This document shows, piece by piece, positions 54,040 through 64,000 of a DNA stretch of 64,000 bases. A program made the position numbers and the translations under genes. Source of the DNA: Neostapfia colusana (taxonomy: Eukaryota > Streptophyta > Magnoliopsida > Poales > Poaceae); contig JASWHV010000012.1 of NCBI GenBank assembly GCA_030760725.1, positions 39,153,652-39,217,651 on the forward strand, written 5' to 3'. Every line of letters begins with the position of its first letter. The stretch's first letter is position 1. The notes below the pieces were generated by a model, which was given only the letters and a program-made list of their open reading frames with translations, made no database searches and was not told where the DNA came from.

Positions 54040-57000
54040 TCATGTAGGCCCGTACTCGATATTGCCTACAGCAACCATCATGGACGTCGTACGCAACTAC
54101 CTTTCACCCGTTAGCCAAATGTTGAACCGGTCCAATCGTCCCGAGCAAGAGGTCTCTGCACGCGCATCTCAGTGCCGCCAGCCGATTTACACCTCGAGCT
54201 CTCAACCTACCCTCTGAACGACCAGCTATGCCTCAACACCCAGCTACCCGAGTTACATCAGTTTCCCGGTTCCCATATACCCGGTAGGTCTTCGGTACTG
54301 TTCTAGCTTGCTCAACAGGCCCGCACACGGCTCGGTCCTCAATCGACACAAGCGGAGCTAAAACACACAGGCCCCAACGTCCTGCTGCCCTTACTCTCTG
54401 CTCGGTCTCATCTTTCTTGCCATGTGTATCATGTGCTATCTCTACCCAAGTCGAGTGCCTCTAGCCTATGCTCGCGAGTAGTTCCAACTACTCGACTTGT
54501 ACCGAATCCTACACTATCTTAGCATTGCAGTAGCTAACGGGGTTTGCAATCCTAAACCCAACCCATGGTTTTCTTGGCTATGCAATTGGGTTTCCAAACA
54601 AGACTCTAATGCAAAGAATCATAATACTCAAGTAAATGCTCAAAACAATAAAAATTTGTAAAATGGTTAATGCAAACCGGAGCTTGCCTTGCTGCTCTTG
54701 GTCGTAGGCTAGCTGCTCCACCGGAGTAACGAAGTCTAGGAAGTACATGTATCAATTTAAATGCATTTGTATTAAGTTTGAACTTGTAAGGCTTATAAGT
54801 CCCACTAGACACACTCTATGACTGTGAAACTTTTACTGTGGCTTGGTTACAACCTAAACAGAGACTTGGTAAAGTTTTAGTTGCAGCAAAGCTCATTTGA
54901 GCCCTCCACAATTAATTATGTACTTGACCTTAATTAAAGGATATTAGGGTGTTCTAAAGATTTTCATGAAACAAACTATGACTTTCTGAAAACTAGATTT
55001 TCAGAGGGTTCTAATGGAGCTGGTCTCATTTAATTTGAAGGTTTCTAGCTAAATATATGAGCTAAACAATTTCAGAGAAAATTCTGAAAATGTTTCCGAA
55101 CATTTTCTATTTTCTCTGGAACAGTTTCACTAATCACACCATTAGGTGGATCAAATGAGCTCAAATGGATCTGAAATTTTTATGGTCGTTCAGGGATATT
55201 TTGGTGAACATCCCAGCAAAATTTCAGAATTTTCCTCCAAAGGATTCTCCAGTTAAAATTCCAACCAGTTTAAAATTTGAGGAATTAATTCTAGAGAAAT
55301 AAGGATTTTCATGAATGAAACTTGTTTGCTGGAAAGTACTCAGAGAGATGAATCCAACGAAATTTGGTTCACTCGATTTGGAGCTTTCTAGTCAAAGTTA
55401 TGAGGATTTGAAGTTTGAATGAAATCTGAAAATTCGGATAAAAGTTTAAATCTGCCGGGGCCCGCGGGGACACGTGTTAGGCGCGGAGGTGACCGCACAC
55501 TGAGGCCCACAGGGTCTTTGCGCGCCAGCACACCCGATCCCGGCCACACCCGATCCCGATTTAAAATTTTGAGCCGCTGACGCGTGGGCCAGCCGGCTTC
55601 GTCTTCCTCCTGTCGCGCCCGCGCGCCCGCGCCGCCTCCCCTCGCCGGAGCAGACACGGAGCTCGCCGGCTCGCCGCTGCCGGCCATCCCATGGTCTGAA
55701 ACTCGCCGACAGGGGTTGTCGACGTCAAGGAACACGTCGGTGGTGTCAGTTCGGGCTGGCGGTGACCGGAAATAGCCCGGCGACGTGCCGCGGCCTCGGT
55801 TGAGGTTCGGCGACGTCGACCGTGGGTTCTAACCCGCCAACACCTCGAACAATCGGTTCTACAGCATCAGTGTACCTCTAGGAAGCTCGACAAGGTGTCA
55901 AAAGGGTTCAAAGATGGCGGCAAGTCGGTCGGCACCGTGTGACCGAGCGTGCCCGCCATGAGCGCTCTTGCTCGAGCTCGAAATTCGTCACTCCTAGTCG
56001 GTTTCATACCACGGATGCCGAAAGGAACTTGATCGCCGGCTAGTCCAGCGTCTATGTGCAAGATTTGATAGCTAGAGAAGGATCTTAGAGCTAGAATTTG
56101 AAGGATCCGTACCGGAAGCTCAGTTTAAGGTCGCCGGAGCAAAAACTGGAAATTCGCCGTGGACTCTTAACGGTTTGCTTCCAAACTTGGAGGAGAGCAG
56201 CACGGCTGTTGCGCGCTCCTGCTTCTACCCTTGCTGGCCCGTGAAAATGCCTGTGGAACGCTGTCCACGAGCGCCTGACCTTCGGCTGAGGCTAGGTCGC
56301 CGTTGTGGCGATCGTTCTCGGGCACAGGAGGTCGGAGCTCGGGGTTTTTGGCGTCGAGGAGGTGGAGTGCGATCTCAGGTTGCTGTCTAGCAGCTCAGGG
56401 GAGAAGGAGGCGAGATGTTTTCATGGTTTTCCCGATCGAGCAGAGAGTTTCGGGGAGAAGAACTGCCGCTGCTCGGGTCACACGCGAGGGGATAAAGCCA
56501 GCCGATCCCTGCTCGGGCTGAGGTGGTGCCGGTCGCGTGGAGGCGCGAGCAAGCCGCCCTGGGCACCAGCGCGCGGGGAAGGAAGCAGCTGGTGGCGCCG
56601 GTGGCTGCTCGGTGGCACAGCCGACAGCTGCTCGGTGGAATTTCCCACCGAGGCTGTGACTTTGTGTGCAAGACTTCTCCCCTTCTCTCTATGACATGTG
56701 GGTCCCACCCGGGGTTTTAACCTCTGAAATTTACTCCTAATCACTGTTGTAAACAGTGAGCCCCAAAATACCCATGGTGATTCAAATTATCCACCCATGA
56801 GCCATTTGAATTGATTAGAATTCAAATTGGGTTTGGTTTGAATGAATTTCAGCACAAGTTCAGCACAAGTTCTGTTTGGAATTCAAATAAAGTTTGAATT
56901 TGTCCCACTTAGCTCATGTCAAGATCAACTCCAAATGGAGTGATAATTGGTGTGTGAGCTCACAAAAAATGTGCTGAATAAGAATATGCCTCCCACTTTT

Positions 57001-57336
57001 GAATTCATGGGATAAAAAAAGTTTGAATTTCAATATGGTTTCAAACTGCCCTCTTTCTAGCTATACCCCAAAATGACCTTAAAAAGGTTTGGAATTTGGG
57101 TGAAACTTGGCATGGACATCCCTAGCAATGTGTAGGAGTTTTCATATGCCCAGCCCCCCCCCCCCCTATATCACATGTGGGAAATACCACTTTTGCAATA
57201 TGTGAGTTTGATCTCTAATGAGCATGTTGATGGTGGTTACTTGCTCTTCATTTGTGTTCATCAACTTACTTCAAATGAGGTGTGTGGTGTGGTGATGAAC
57301 ACTTCAAATATGTGTCAAAAACTGAGGCCCTTACAA
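54040..57336 (-). repeat. Partial LTR, probably the 5' LTR of element D (3297 bp)
   Basis: Read on the minus strand it starts TGTAAGGGCC at 57336 and runs to 54040, where F's LTR ends; the last 0.75 kb of a full LTR is missing. From 54040 to about 55440 it closely follows E's LTR. From about 55440 to 56700 it follows the C/D LTR (23930-25200), sharing long near-identical stretches. A C run of 13 lies at 57154-57166. Its outer end is at 57336, which fits the distal end of D. It contains no gene. Confidence 0.72.
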
Positions 57337-57362
57337 CGAGATTCTTTTTAAGGGGGGAGGAA
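57337..57362 (+). other. Element G remnant: last internal bases and polypurine tract
   Basis: The first bases, ACGAGATTC, are the end of the CTCGGGACGAGATTC block found before the polypurine tract in the other elements; here the CTCGGG is replaced by the end of the D-type LTR. The tract AAGGGGGGAGGAA follows. ACGAG may be a target-site copy from the D insertion. Confidence 0.75.
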
Positions 57363-60300
57363 TGTAAAAGTCCAAAAAACTTGTAAAGGGAAAACTTTAG
57401 TGATGAATAAAGTTGAGTTGAAATCCAAGAAATGGGACATACAAAAACTTTGGTGTAATCACATAAGTGTTGGCATGTGCAATAGGACTTTAAATTCAGT
57501 TTGAACTAAAGGGTTCACTTCAAAGAGAGGAAGGCCATTTCCAAAACAGAAATTCAAACAAAGTTGTATTTGCAATGGCCAACTCAAGATCATAGAGCAT
57601 ATTCAAATTCTTCAGGTCCAAATTATGAGGAAGGCAAATCTTGAGAAAATTTGGAGGTGCATTGATATGTATATCAAAGAGACTTGTGAATTTTCATTGA
57701 AATTTGAATTCAAATTTGAAACTGAGGTAAACTTCTCAATTTGCCAAATGGTGTTCAGATTTGAGCTTCACATGATTGAACTGTGCACTGTGCCAAAAAT
57801 TGGAGATCTTTTGGGAGAAAGGAGCTGTGGGACCCACTTGTCATTGGGAGGAAAACTTGCAACTGAAGGCAACCTGTTCTTCTGTTCAGACTTGAACCCG
57901 GGCAGCAGGACAGGCGCCACCGAGGGGAAGGAGATGCCGCCACCTCCCAGCTGCTTGAGCAGCACTGGAGAGCAGCTCGTGGGCTGCTTAAGCACGCGGC
58001 GTGATCCACTGCCCCAGTGACCGAGCTCCTGTCCATTGCTTAGCCCCCACGCAAGAACGAGATCGAGCTGCCGCTCATAGCCGCCTCGGGCCCTTGATCG
58101 GGAAACCACCAGTTTGTGCCCACAGAGCCTCCCAAGCGGAAAATCGGCACCAGGGGACTTCCCTCTACCTTCTCAGCACAAACCAGAGAGGTCTTCGGCT
58201 GCCCCGACCAAGAACGGTGCGCGCGGGTGGTAACCCGAGAGCAAAAACCGAACGGACTCACGTGGACAGCCCACACCGGGGACGTTCACGCCCAAGCAAG
58301 GACACCCCCGGACGCGCTGTTGAGCCGTGCTGCTCACCTCTGAATCCCAAGCAAAGCCGTGGGCTACCGAGTGAGGATTTGGGAAAACTTTGCCGGCGGC
58401 CACAGAACGACGTTCCGGTATGAAATCTCAAAATTCCCGCTCGATTCTAGTCTTTAGTTCACTAAACTGTGCACGAAGGATCTAGACTTGATGACGAACC
58501 AATCCCCTTCACAATCTTTGCTTGAAACCTCGTGTTAGCGGCGCATTTCAAGTTTTCCGTTTGGCGGCCATGGCAGGGACGCGCGGGCGCACGGTGACAA
58601 CCAGATTGCCGCCGTTTCCGAGCCATGTTGAGGCCTTGCCGAGCTAGCCTGACCTCCACTGATGCTTTAGAGCAAGTTCTCCGAACCTTTGGCGGGCTAG
58701 GGTGCTCGGACCCATGCGCCGAAGCCTCACCGAGGTCTGGGCACGTCGCCGACCTAGTTCCGAGCATCGTTAACTTATGCCGACACGGTAGATCAGTTGC
58801 CCGTCCCCAAAACCCCCCAGGGGGCGAGTACCGAGCTGAGAGGTAGCCGGGAAGCCGACTCCAGTGAGCTCCGGTGGGCTTCCGGCGAGGGGGCAGCGCG
58901 GGAAAGAAAACAGCCCGAGGAGGAAGAAGGTCGGGCGGGTGCCGTGTGTCAGTGGGAAAAATTTAAATTGCTGATCTGCTGCGGCTCCGGGATTCAGTGT
59001 GGCTGCGTGGGAAGAATCCAATGGCCGCATGTGGGCTGGTTGCAGCGGTTGACATGTGTACCTGGGACCCGCGGTCAGAGTTTAAACATTTCTCGGTTTA
59101 ATTTGAATTCGAAATTCGGTTCAAACTTTAGAACCTCATAACTTATGCTAGAAAGCTCCAAACTTAGTGATTCAAATTGGGTTGGATTCAGGATGAAAAA
59201 GTCCATCCAAATATGCAACCCAATTTGAATGAAAACCAATAGAAAATTCTGGAAAATTCTTTAAAACTCTTCCGCAAAAGAATTTTAGAGGGGGTTTGGT
59301 TCATCGAAAAATCCCAAATTTTTACCAGAATATTCTATAGGCTTATATTGAACTCCTGTAAAAGTTTCAGCTCATTTGGAGTTTATTTACTTAGGATAAT
59401 TTGGGTTTCTAGTTTCTGTGTTCAAATGAATACAGAAACAATTTCAGAGAATATCCAAAATTTGGAAATTCAGTTCTGGGCAGTCCTTAGCTCCAAAAAT
59501 CCTAGGAAAATTCATGCATGCTCTCTGAGCTATGTTTGAAATTGTAGTTCACTTGAATTTGCAGGAAAGCGCAAATTTATTCAGAACTAGCTCCTTTTTG
59601 CCTAAATGCTTACGGAATTGTTCTGAGTGATCTACTCAGTGAACTGTTCTGAATTTTGGTCCAGATGACTTTCTTGTGACAAGGAACTCACAAGAAAATT
59701 TTCAGCTCCATTGGAGCCCTGCATCAGTACTGTTCTGTTTAACCTCTTAGATAATCAACACAAGTGAGGAAACACACATCTCACTTGAGCATAGTGCTAC
59801 ACCAAACCCAAACCACTAGCACCAGTGTCATTTTAAATTATTAAACAGAGTTCCAGTTTTAAACTTGTCTTTAGAACTTGTTAGCAAATGTTTTATAATT
59901 AAACATGTATGCATATTCATAACGTGTAGTGATTAAACGTGGAAAAGTAGAGAAGGAGTAAAGCTTCGATCAAGGAGCAAGAATGGCAGGGATTAAGATT
60001 CAAGTCATCAGCAACTAACTTCATATTATCTGACTTTAGTCACCTGCAAAACCAAGGCAAGCTCCGGTTTGCATTTAAGTTGTTTTACAAAGTTTTTCCT
60101 TTGTTCACTACTATGGGTCAAAGTTTGTATGTGCATTAGGTCAAGGATGTTTCATACTCCACTTGCATAACAACAAAATAAACCCTGAGGTCAAGGGTAG
60201 AAAGGTGTCATCGCTGTAGAATAATGTCGTGCTAAATAGCTTAGGACATCCGGTAGAAGTCGAGTAGTTGGAATCTACTCGCGAGCTATAGTTCGGGAGT

Positions 60301-61444
60301 ACATAAGTGGGGATGAAAAGAGGCAAATTAAAGTTTACATTTCTAAAGATGAGACCAGGCAGGAGGGTTAGGCAGCGACAAGACGAGGTCTTGGTCGAGT
60401 AGCTCTGCCAGTGTCGGTTAAGGACCGAGGCGTGTGCGGCCCTGGGAGCAAGTATTGAGTTGTGTACCGGATGCTTACTGATATATGGGAACCAGGAAAC
60501 CGATGTACCAGGTGCACCGGATTGTAGAGGCATACCACATACGAGCCCGAGACGGCGTGACCGGTTCTACAGTCTAGTGTCCTGTGAAAGGTTGCCACAT
60601 ACGACGTAATGAAGGATGCCAGATTTGGGTCTTCAGAGGTGGGCGTATGTATCGAGTTATCCGGGTAGTGTTTGATTCAAATCACCGTCCCTCGCGGTTA
60701 TGAGTACCGCTTGCTCACTGCGCTGTGACGTGTAATCAAGTTGGGTGGAAACAGTTTGTAAAAGTTTAATTGCTGCTATGATTATGGTAAATTGCATGAA
60801 AACCCTGTTTGAAGTAGAGATAGAGCAAACTAACGTTATTTTCCACCTTGGGACAAGTAACATTGGAATGAAGCATTTCTTGTTTGATTGTGGAGTTCCA
60901 ATGTTGCTGGGCGCAAGGTCACTACTATTATGGCTAAAATCTGAAAGTTAAGGATGAACTCATAGGCGAGTCTTTTCGCCAAGTACAGGATTATGTCTTA
61001 AGTTAACCTCATGTAGTGTTGCATGCTCTAGGAGAGACTGTTAAGTCTTGCTGAGCCTTTGTGCTCACTCTTGCTATATGAGAGGTTTTGCAGGTAAACT
61101 TCGACGCTATAAAGAAGGTTGTCCGGTGACACTCGGGAACTTCCGATTCATGTATCACATGGAGAACCTAGCCGCTGCCTCGTCTTCGTGTTGCTAGCGA
61201 GAGGAGTCCGCGAGCTTGACCTCCTCTTAAGTGCTCATTAGTTATTCGACGTGAGTTGCTTGTAGTCTGCCGCTGTGGCTAATTTATGTAAATTATTTAC
61301 AAAGAACATTTGTAAGCTTCCGCTTTGAATTATGTAATACAGGATTCCTTATATGTGTGCTGTTGGATGCCGCATAACACGGCACCACCCAATGCGATTC
61401 CCGGGCGAGCGGCACGGCCCCGTGACCGGGGTCGTGACCTGTCA
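57363..61444 (+). repeat. 3' LTR of element G (4082 bp)
   Basis: It starts TGTAAAAGTCC and ends near GGGGTCGTGACCTGTCA. The end is inferred by alignment with E, so it could be off by a few bases. The LTR carries the shared GGCAAGCTCCGGTTTGCA block near 60057, the CGAGTAG hairpin near 60260 and the LTR-end stem-loop (61366-61386). Its AT-rich middle resembles A's LTR, while part of the GC-rich zone (58200-58330) resembles E's in matching orientation. No gene is visible. Confidence 0.82.
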
Positions 61445-62769
61445 GTACTGCATGTGGAAACGAGCGCCTGTACGCAAGAGCAGGAGACCACGTACGAGTT
61501 GTGGCCAAGTCATAGCTGGAGCGTGCCGTTAGAATCGGCCACGCACGTTACGGGGCTGGCCTATAAAGTGGCTTGTAATTGTCATTTGTTTGAGCAGAGT
61601 TGTTGAATAATATATGAGCGTTCATCGCCGAACACGCATACGTTGCCTGAAAATATTTCTGCTCGTTCTGAGTTTGATCCAAGTTCCAACAAAATATACA
61701 TGAATGTACAACATAGTGGATAAGCACTGCTGCACTGACCAAAACACCCCGATTAAACTACATATTTGGGTTAATAAAATCACACAGGGTGAAATAACTC
61801 TTTCAAAAGCAAATCAAGAGTTGGCAGTACACAAAGGTGACCCCTGTTTACATGCAGAAACTGATGGTAACAAATTGAGCAAAACATAAGAAGACTGCCC
61901 TGACTAGCAAAATCATCCAATATAAGAAAACTAGAATAGCATTAGTTGACGTTAGCTCTGAAGAAGCTTTAGTTCTGACTCTAGGATACAAGATATATAA
62001 CACATAACAATAAAATCATTTGATAACGATAAACAATGATTAGAGGCTTCCCTCAAAAGACATTGTGTACATAAGCATGTTTCCTCTTAATGAACAAAAT
62101 TGAGGTCACTTTTGAACATATGAATCTCAGAATTAGTGTAGAAACATCAATTCTAATCTGAGCATACCGTCTTAAATTATATCAAATGAAGTTTTATTTT
62201 GGTATTTGAACAGCAACTTTTTTACTTTCAGCTACAACATGTCATACATCACTTTCACTAATTGCATCGCACATGAGTTATTAACCACATACTTGCAGTC
62301 TTCTTAGTCAAACCATGAGTTTCAAGTGTACTGTTGTACAGTCTATCAAGTATCAATGGAATTCTATTTTTTATTTTGAGCTGCCAATACTTGGGAAAGA
62401 AACATATATAATGTTCTCTTTCACAACTGTATAAGAACAAGTTCAGTTTTGTATGCTCAATACAAGGATAGTTTTGTGGAAGAACAATTATTCATGGTGA
62501 ATGATAAAAAAGATGCTTCACTGAGCTCATTTATCTAGTGAAAGTCAACATGCATCTTATTTTGAAATTGCCTTACCACACGAATATGCTTTCATGATGG
62601 ATGAATATCAATGGAATGCACCAATCCAAATTGTGAGCAAATTTCATGTTTTCAACAAGTCAACAAACTGAACATATTTTGGTTCAAGCAGCAGTTACAG
62701 TAAAACTGCATCCTGCATTCATCATTAATAAGAAAATAATATCTTATTGTGATGTACCTGGAATATTAT
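61445..62769. other. AT-rich sequence with no recognised feature
   Basis: This 1.3 kb stretch does not match any LTR or coding part in the window. It contains an imperfect inverted repeat (62126-62162) and a minus-strand open frame of 60 codons (62258-62440) with no recognisable domain. It could be intergenic or intronic host DNA, or an unrelated element. I see no gene I can support. Confidence 0.4.
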
Positions 62770-64000
62770 TGTCGGTGTTTTTACCACCGGCTAGTAATTG
62801 AATGCTTCGTGTTTATATCTGAATGACTAGCTAACAAAGACAAAGATTTTATACTGGTTTGGACAACGTGTCCTACGTCTAGTCTGGGGTGTTCGTCGGC
62901 CTTGTATTAGCTGAGACAGTTCGAGGAACCGTGATTACAAGCGAGACTCCCTCGCGTGCGAGAGCGGAGAGAAAGCCTAAGTGTCATATGTGTGTGAGCT
63001 GTTTCGCCGTGCGAGGGGAGGTTCCGGGCCTCCTATTTTATAGGCCAGACGCTTATACCTACCTGCCGGCTCCTCATAAATGGGGCGGGGGTTTACATGG
63101 TGTGTAAGCGCCTAAGGTGGCCCAAAGCGGTACAGGAGCAATAAGTACACCTGCTCCCGTCTAGTCTACGGTCTATGTCTACTTTATGCCCTTGTGCACC
63201 GGTGCCGACTGGGATGGGACTGGCGGTGATGATGGTCCGGTGTCGTGCCTGTCTCGTCGCGTGTGGCCTCTCACTCCGTCTTAAATTCCTCCTGCTGTTC
63301 CGTCAGGCGGCATTTAAGTCCTCTGCCTGCCTCCGGTCCGGGCACTAGCCCGGATCGCTTCCTCCTTTCGGTCTTGTTGCCCGGGCTCGGAGGTCGGACA
63401 TCGCCTCTGTTCTTGGGGTCAGGCGTCGTTACGAGTTCGTGCCTTAGGTTGCGGCCCGTGGAATTGCGTGTCATAGCGTGATTGGTCGGTTGGTGACTTC
63501 TCGGGTACCCGAGGTACGTTACCCCGTCAGTAGCGCCCGGGCCTTCGGCCGAGTTTCTTTGGAACCAGGCGGAGGCATTTCTCTGCACACGGCGGAGGTC
63601 CTGAAAGCATAAGAGAAAAAATGGAAGTTTTGTGAGATTGTTGTTTCATTTCATTTCGTGGCCATGTCCGAGCTCAAAGCCTCAAACGCCGAGCCTGACA
63701 TGAATTTGAGCCGTTTGATAGCCCCCGAGCCCTCTCTCCGTATGTCGGGCTTGGTTCGTTCAACAAATCCTCTTTGCTCCCCCTCCGCAAACCATTTGCT
63801 GGATTGGAGCGGTTGAGCCGATCGAGAAGTTGCCTCGATGGCTGAATTTCCGGGCTCGTTGAGCTGCCTAACGGGTTAATACAAGTGGAATCCTACTGCC
63901 TTTCCGCAAGGACTGGGGAATCTGGTTGACCTGAACGAGGCTCGATACCCGTGTTCCATAAGATCCCTCTTGGTACACTCGCACGGATCCCAAGCCATTC
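62770..64000. repeat. Possible terminal part of an unrelated LTR
   Basis: The sequence changes at 62770 from AT-rich to a GC-rich stretch starting TGTCGGTGTTTTTACC. Further in, a segment reading TTATACTGGTTTGGAC and CCTACGTCTAG resembles wording common in grass LTRs, from general familiarity. The other end, primer site and coding region lie beyond the window. Short frames such as 62889-63107 are not convincing genes. Confidence 0.42.

Larger units (their letters stand above)
57337..61444 (+). mobile_element. Element G: truncated plus-strand retrotransposon end
   Basis: Only a polypurine tract and a full 3' LTR remain on the plus strand. The coding region has been replaced by the minus-strand stack. 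The outer flank at 61445 (GTACT) leads into non-retrotransposon sequence. Confidence 0.78.

Noticed and set aside
57154..57166. Run of 13 C as a regulatory or structural motif
   Set aside because: Related LTRs have only a few C at this place, so it is most likely a homopolymer expansion or sequencing-sensitive tract.
62258..62440. 60-codon minus-strand frame
   Set aside because: The composition looks protein-like in places, but there is no domain, start context or splice support, so I left it as unassigned sequence.

Overview
This window looks like plant nuclear DNA, most likely from a grass. It is almost entirely a stack of long-terminal-repeat (LTR) retrotransposons of the Ty3/gypsy chromovirus group. 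Their coding order is Gag, protease, reverse transcriptase, RNase H, integrase, chromodomain. They have 3.5-4.1 kb LTRs, a primer site matching the 3' end of plant initiator tRNA-Met, and polypurine tracts next to TGTAA... LTR starts. Coding style and LTR length fit the Tekay/Del clade (family recognition from memory, not a search). No ordinary host gene could be supported.

Layout, left to right. Element A (+, 1-7148): open Pol fragment cut by the window edge, then a complete 3' LTR. Element B (-, 7149-15457): 3' LTR fragment, gag-pol with three in-frame stops, leader, primer site, 5' LTR stump. Element C (-, from 15458): decayed gag-pol joined directly to B's LTR stump, leader, primer site, and a 4.17 kb LTR that also serves as the 3' LTR of element D. 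Element D (-, gag-pol 25983-30525): heavily decayed, with an extra upstream ORF at 30780-31724. Element E (-, 32003-40134 plus a short LTR scrap): starts inside D's leader. Element F (+, 40264-54039): complete, with an intact 1512-residue polyprotein and near-identical LTRs. A further minus-strand LTR piece (54040-57336) is probably D's 5' LTR. Element G (+, 57337-61444): only a polypurine tract and a 3' LTR. Then 1.3 kb of AT-rich sequence (61445-62769) and a possible start of an unrelated LTR at 62770.

How the parts work together. Each intact element would be transcribed from its 5' LTR, primed for reverse transcription by tRNA-Met, and translated as one Gag-Pol polyprotein whose chromodomain may steer integration. 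Only F looks able to do this now; B, C, D and E carry stops or frameshifts.

The most unusual signal is in the untranslated leader between primer site and gag, present in B, C and F. About 420 nt fold into some 13 consecutive short stem-loops. Several keep the same loop while both arms of the stem have changed together. This array lies just downstream of a tandem pair of consensus splice donors (GTAAG...GTAAG). Every gag ATG is immediately preceded by a CAG acceptor. In D a second acceptor-like site precedes the extra ORF. My inference is a leader intron that separates translated (spliced) from genomic (unspliced, structured) RNA, much as retroviruses place packaging signals near the major splice donor. 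A second covarying hairpin sits in the last 70 nt of the LTR, close to the primer site.
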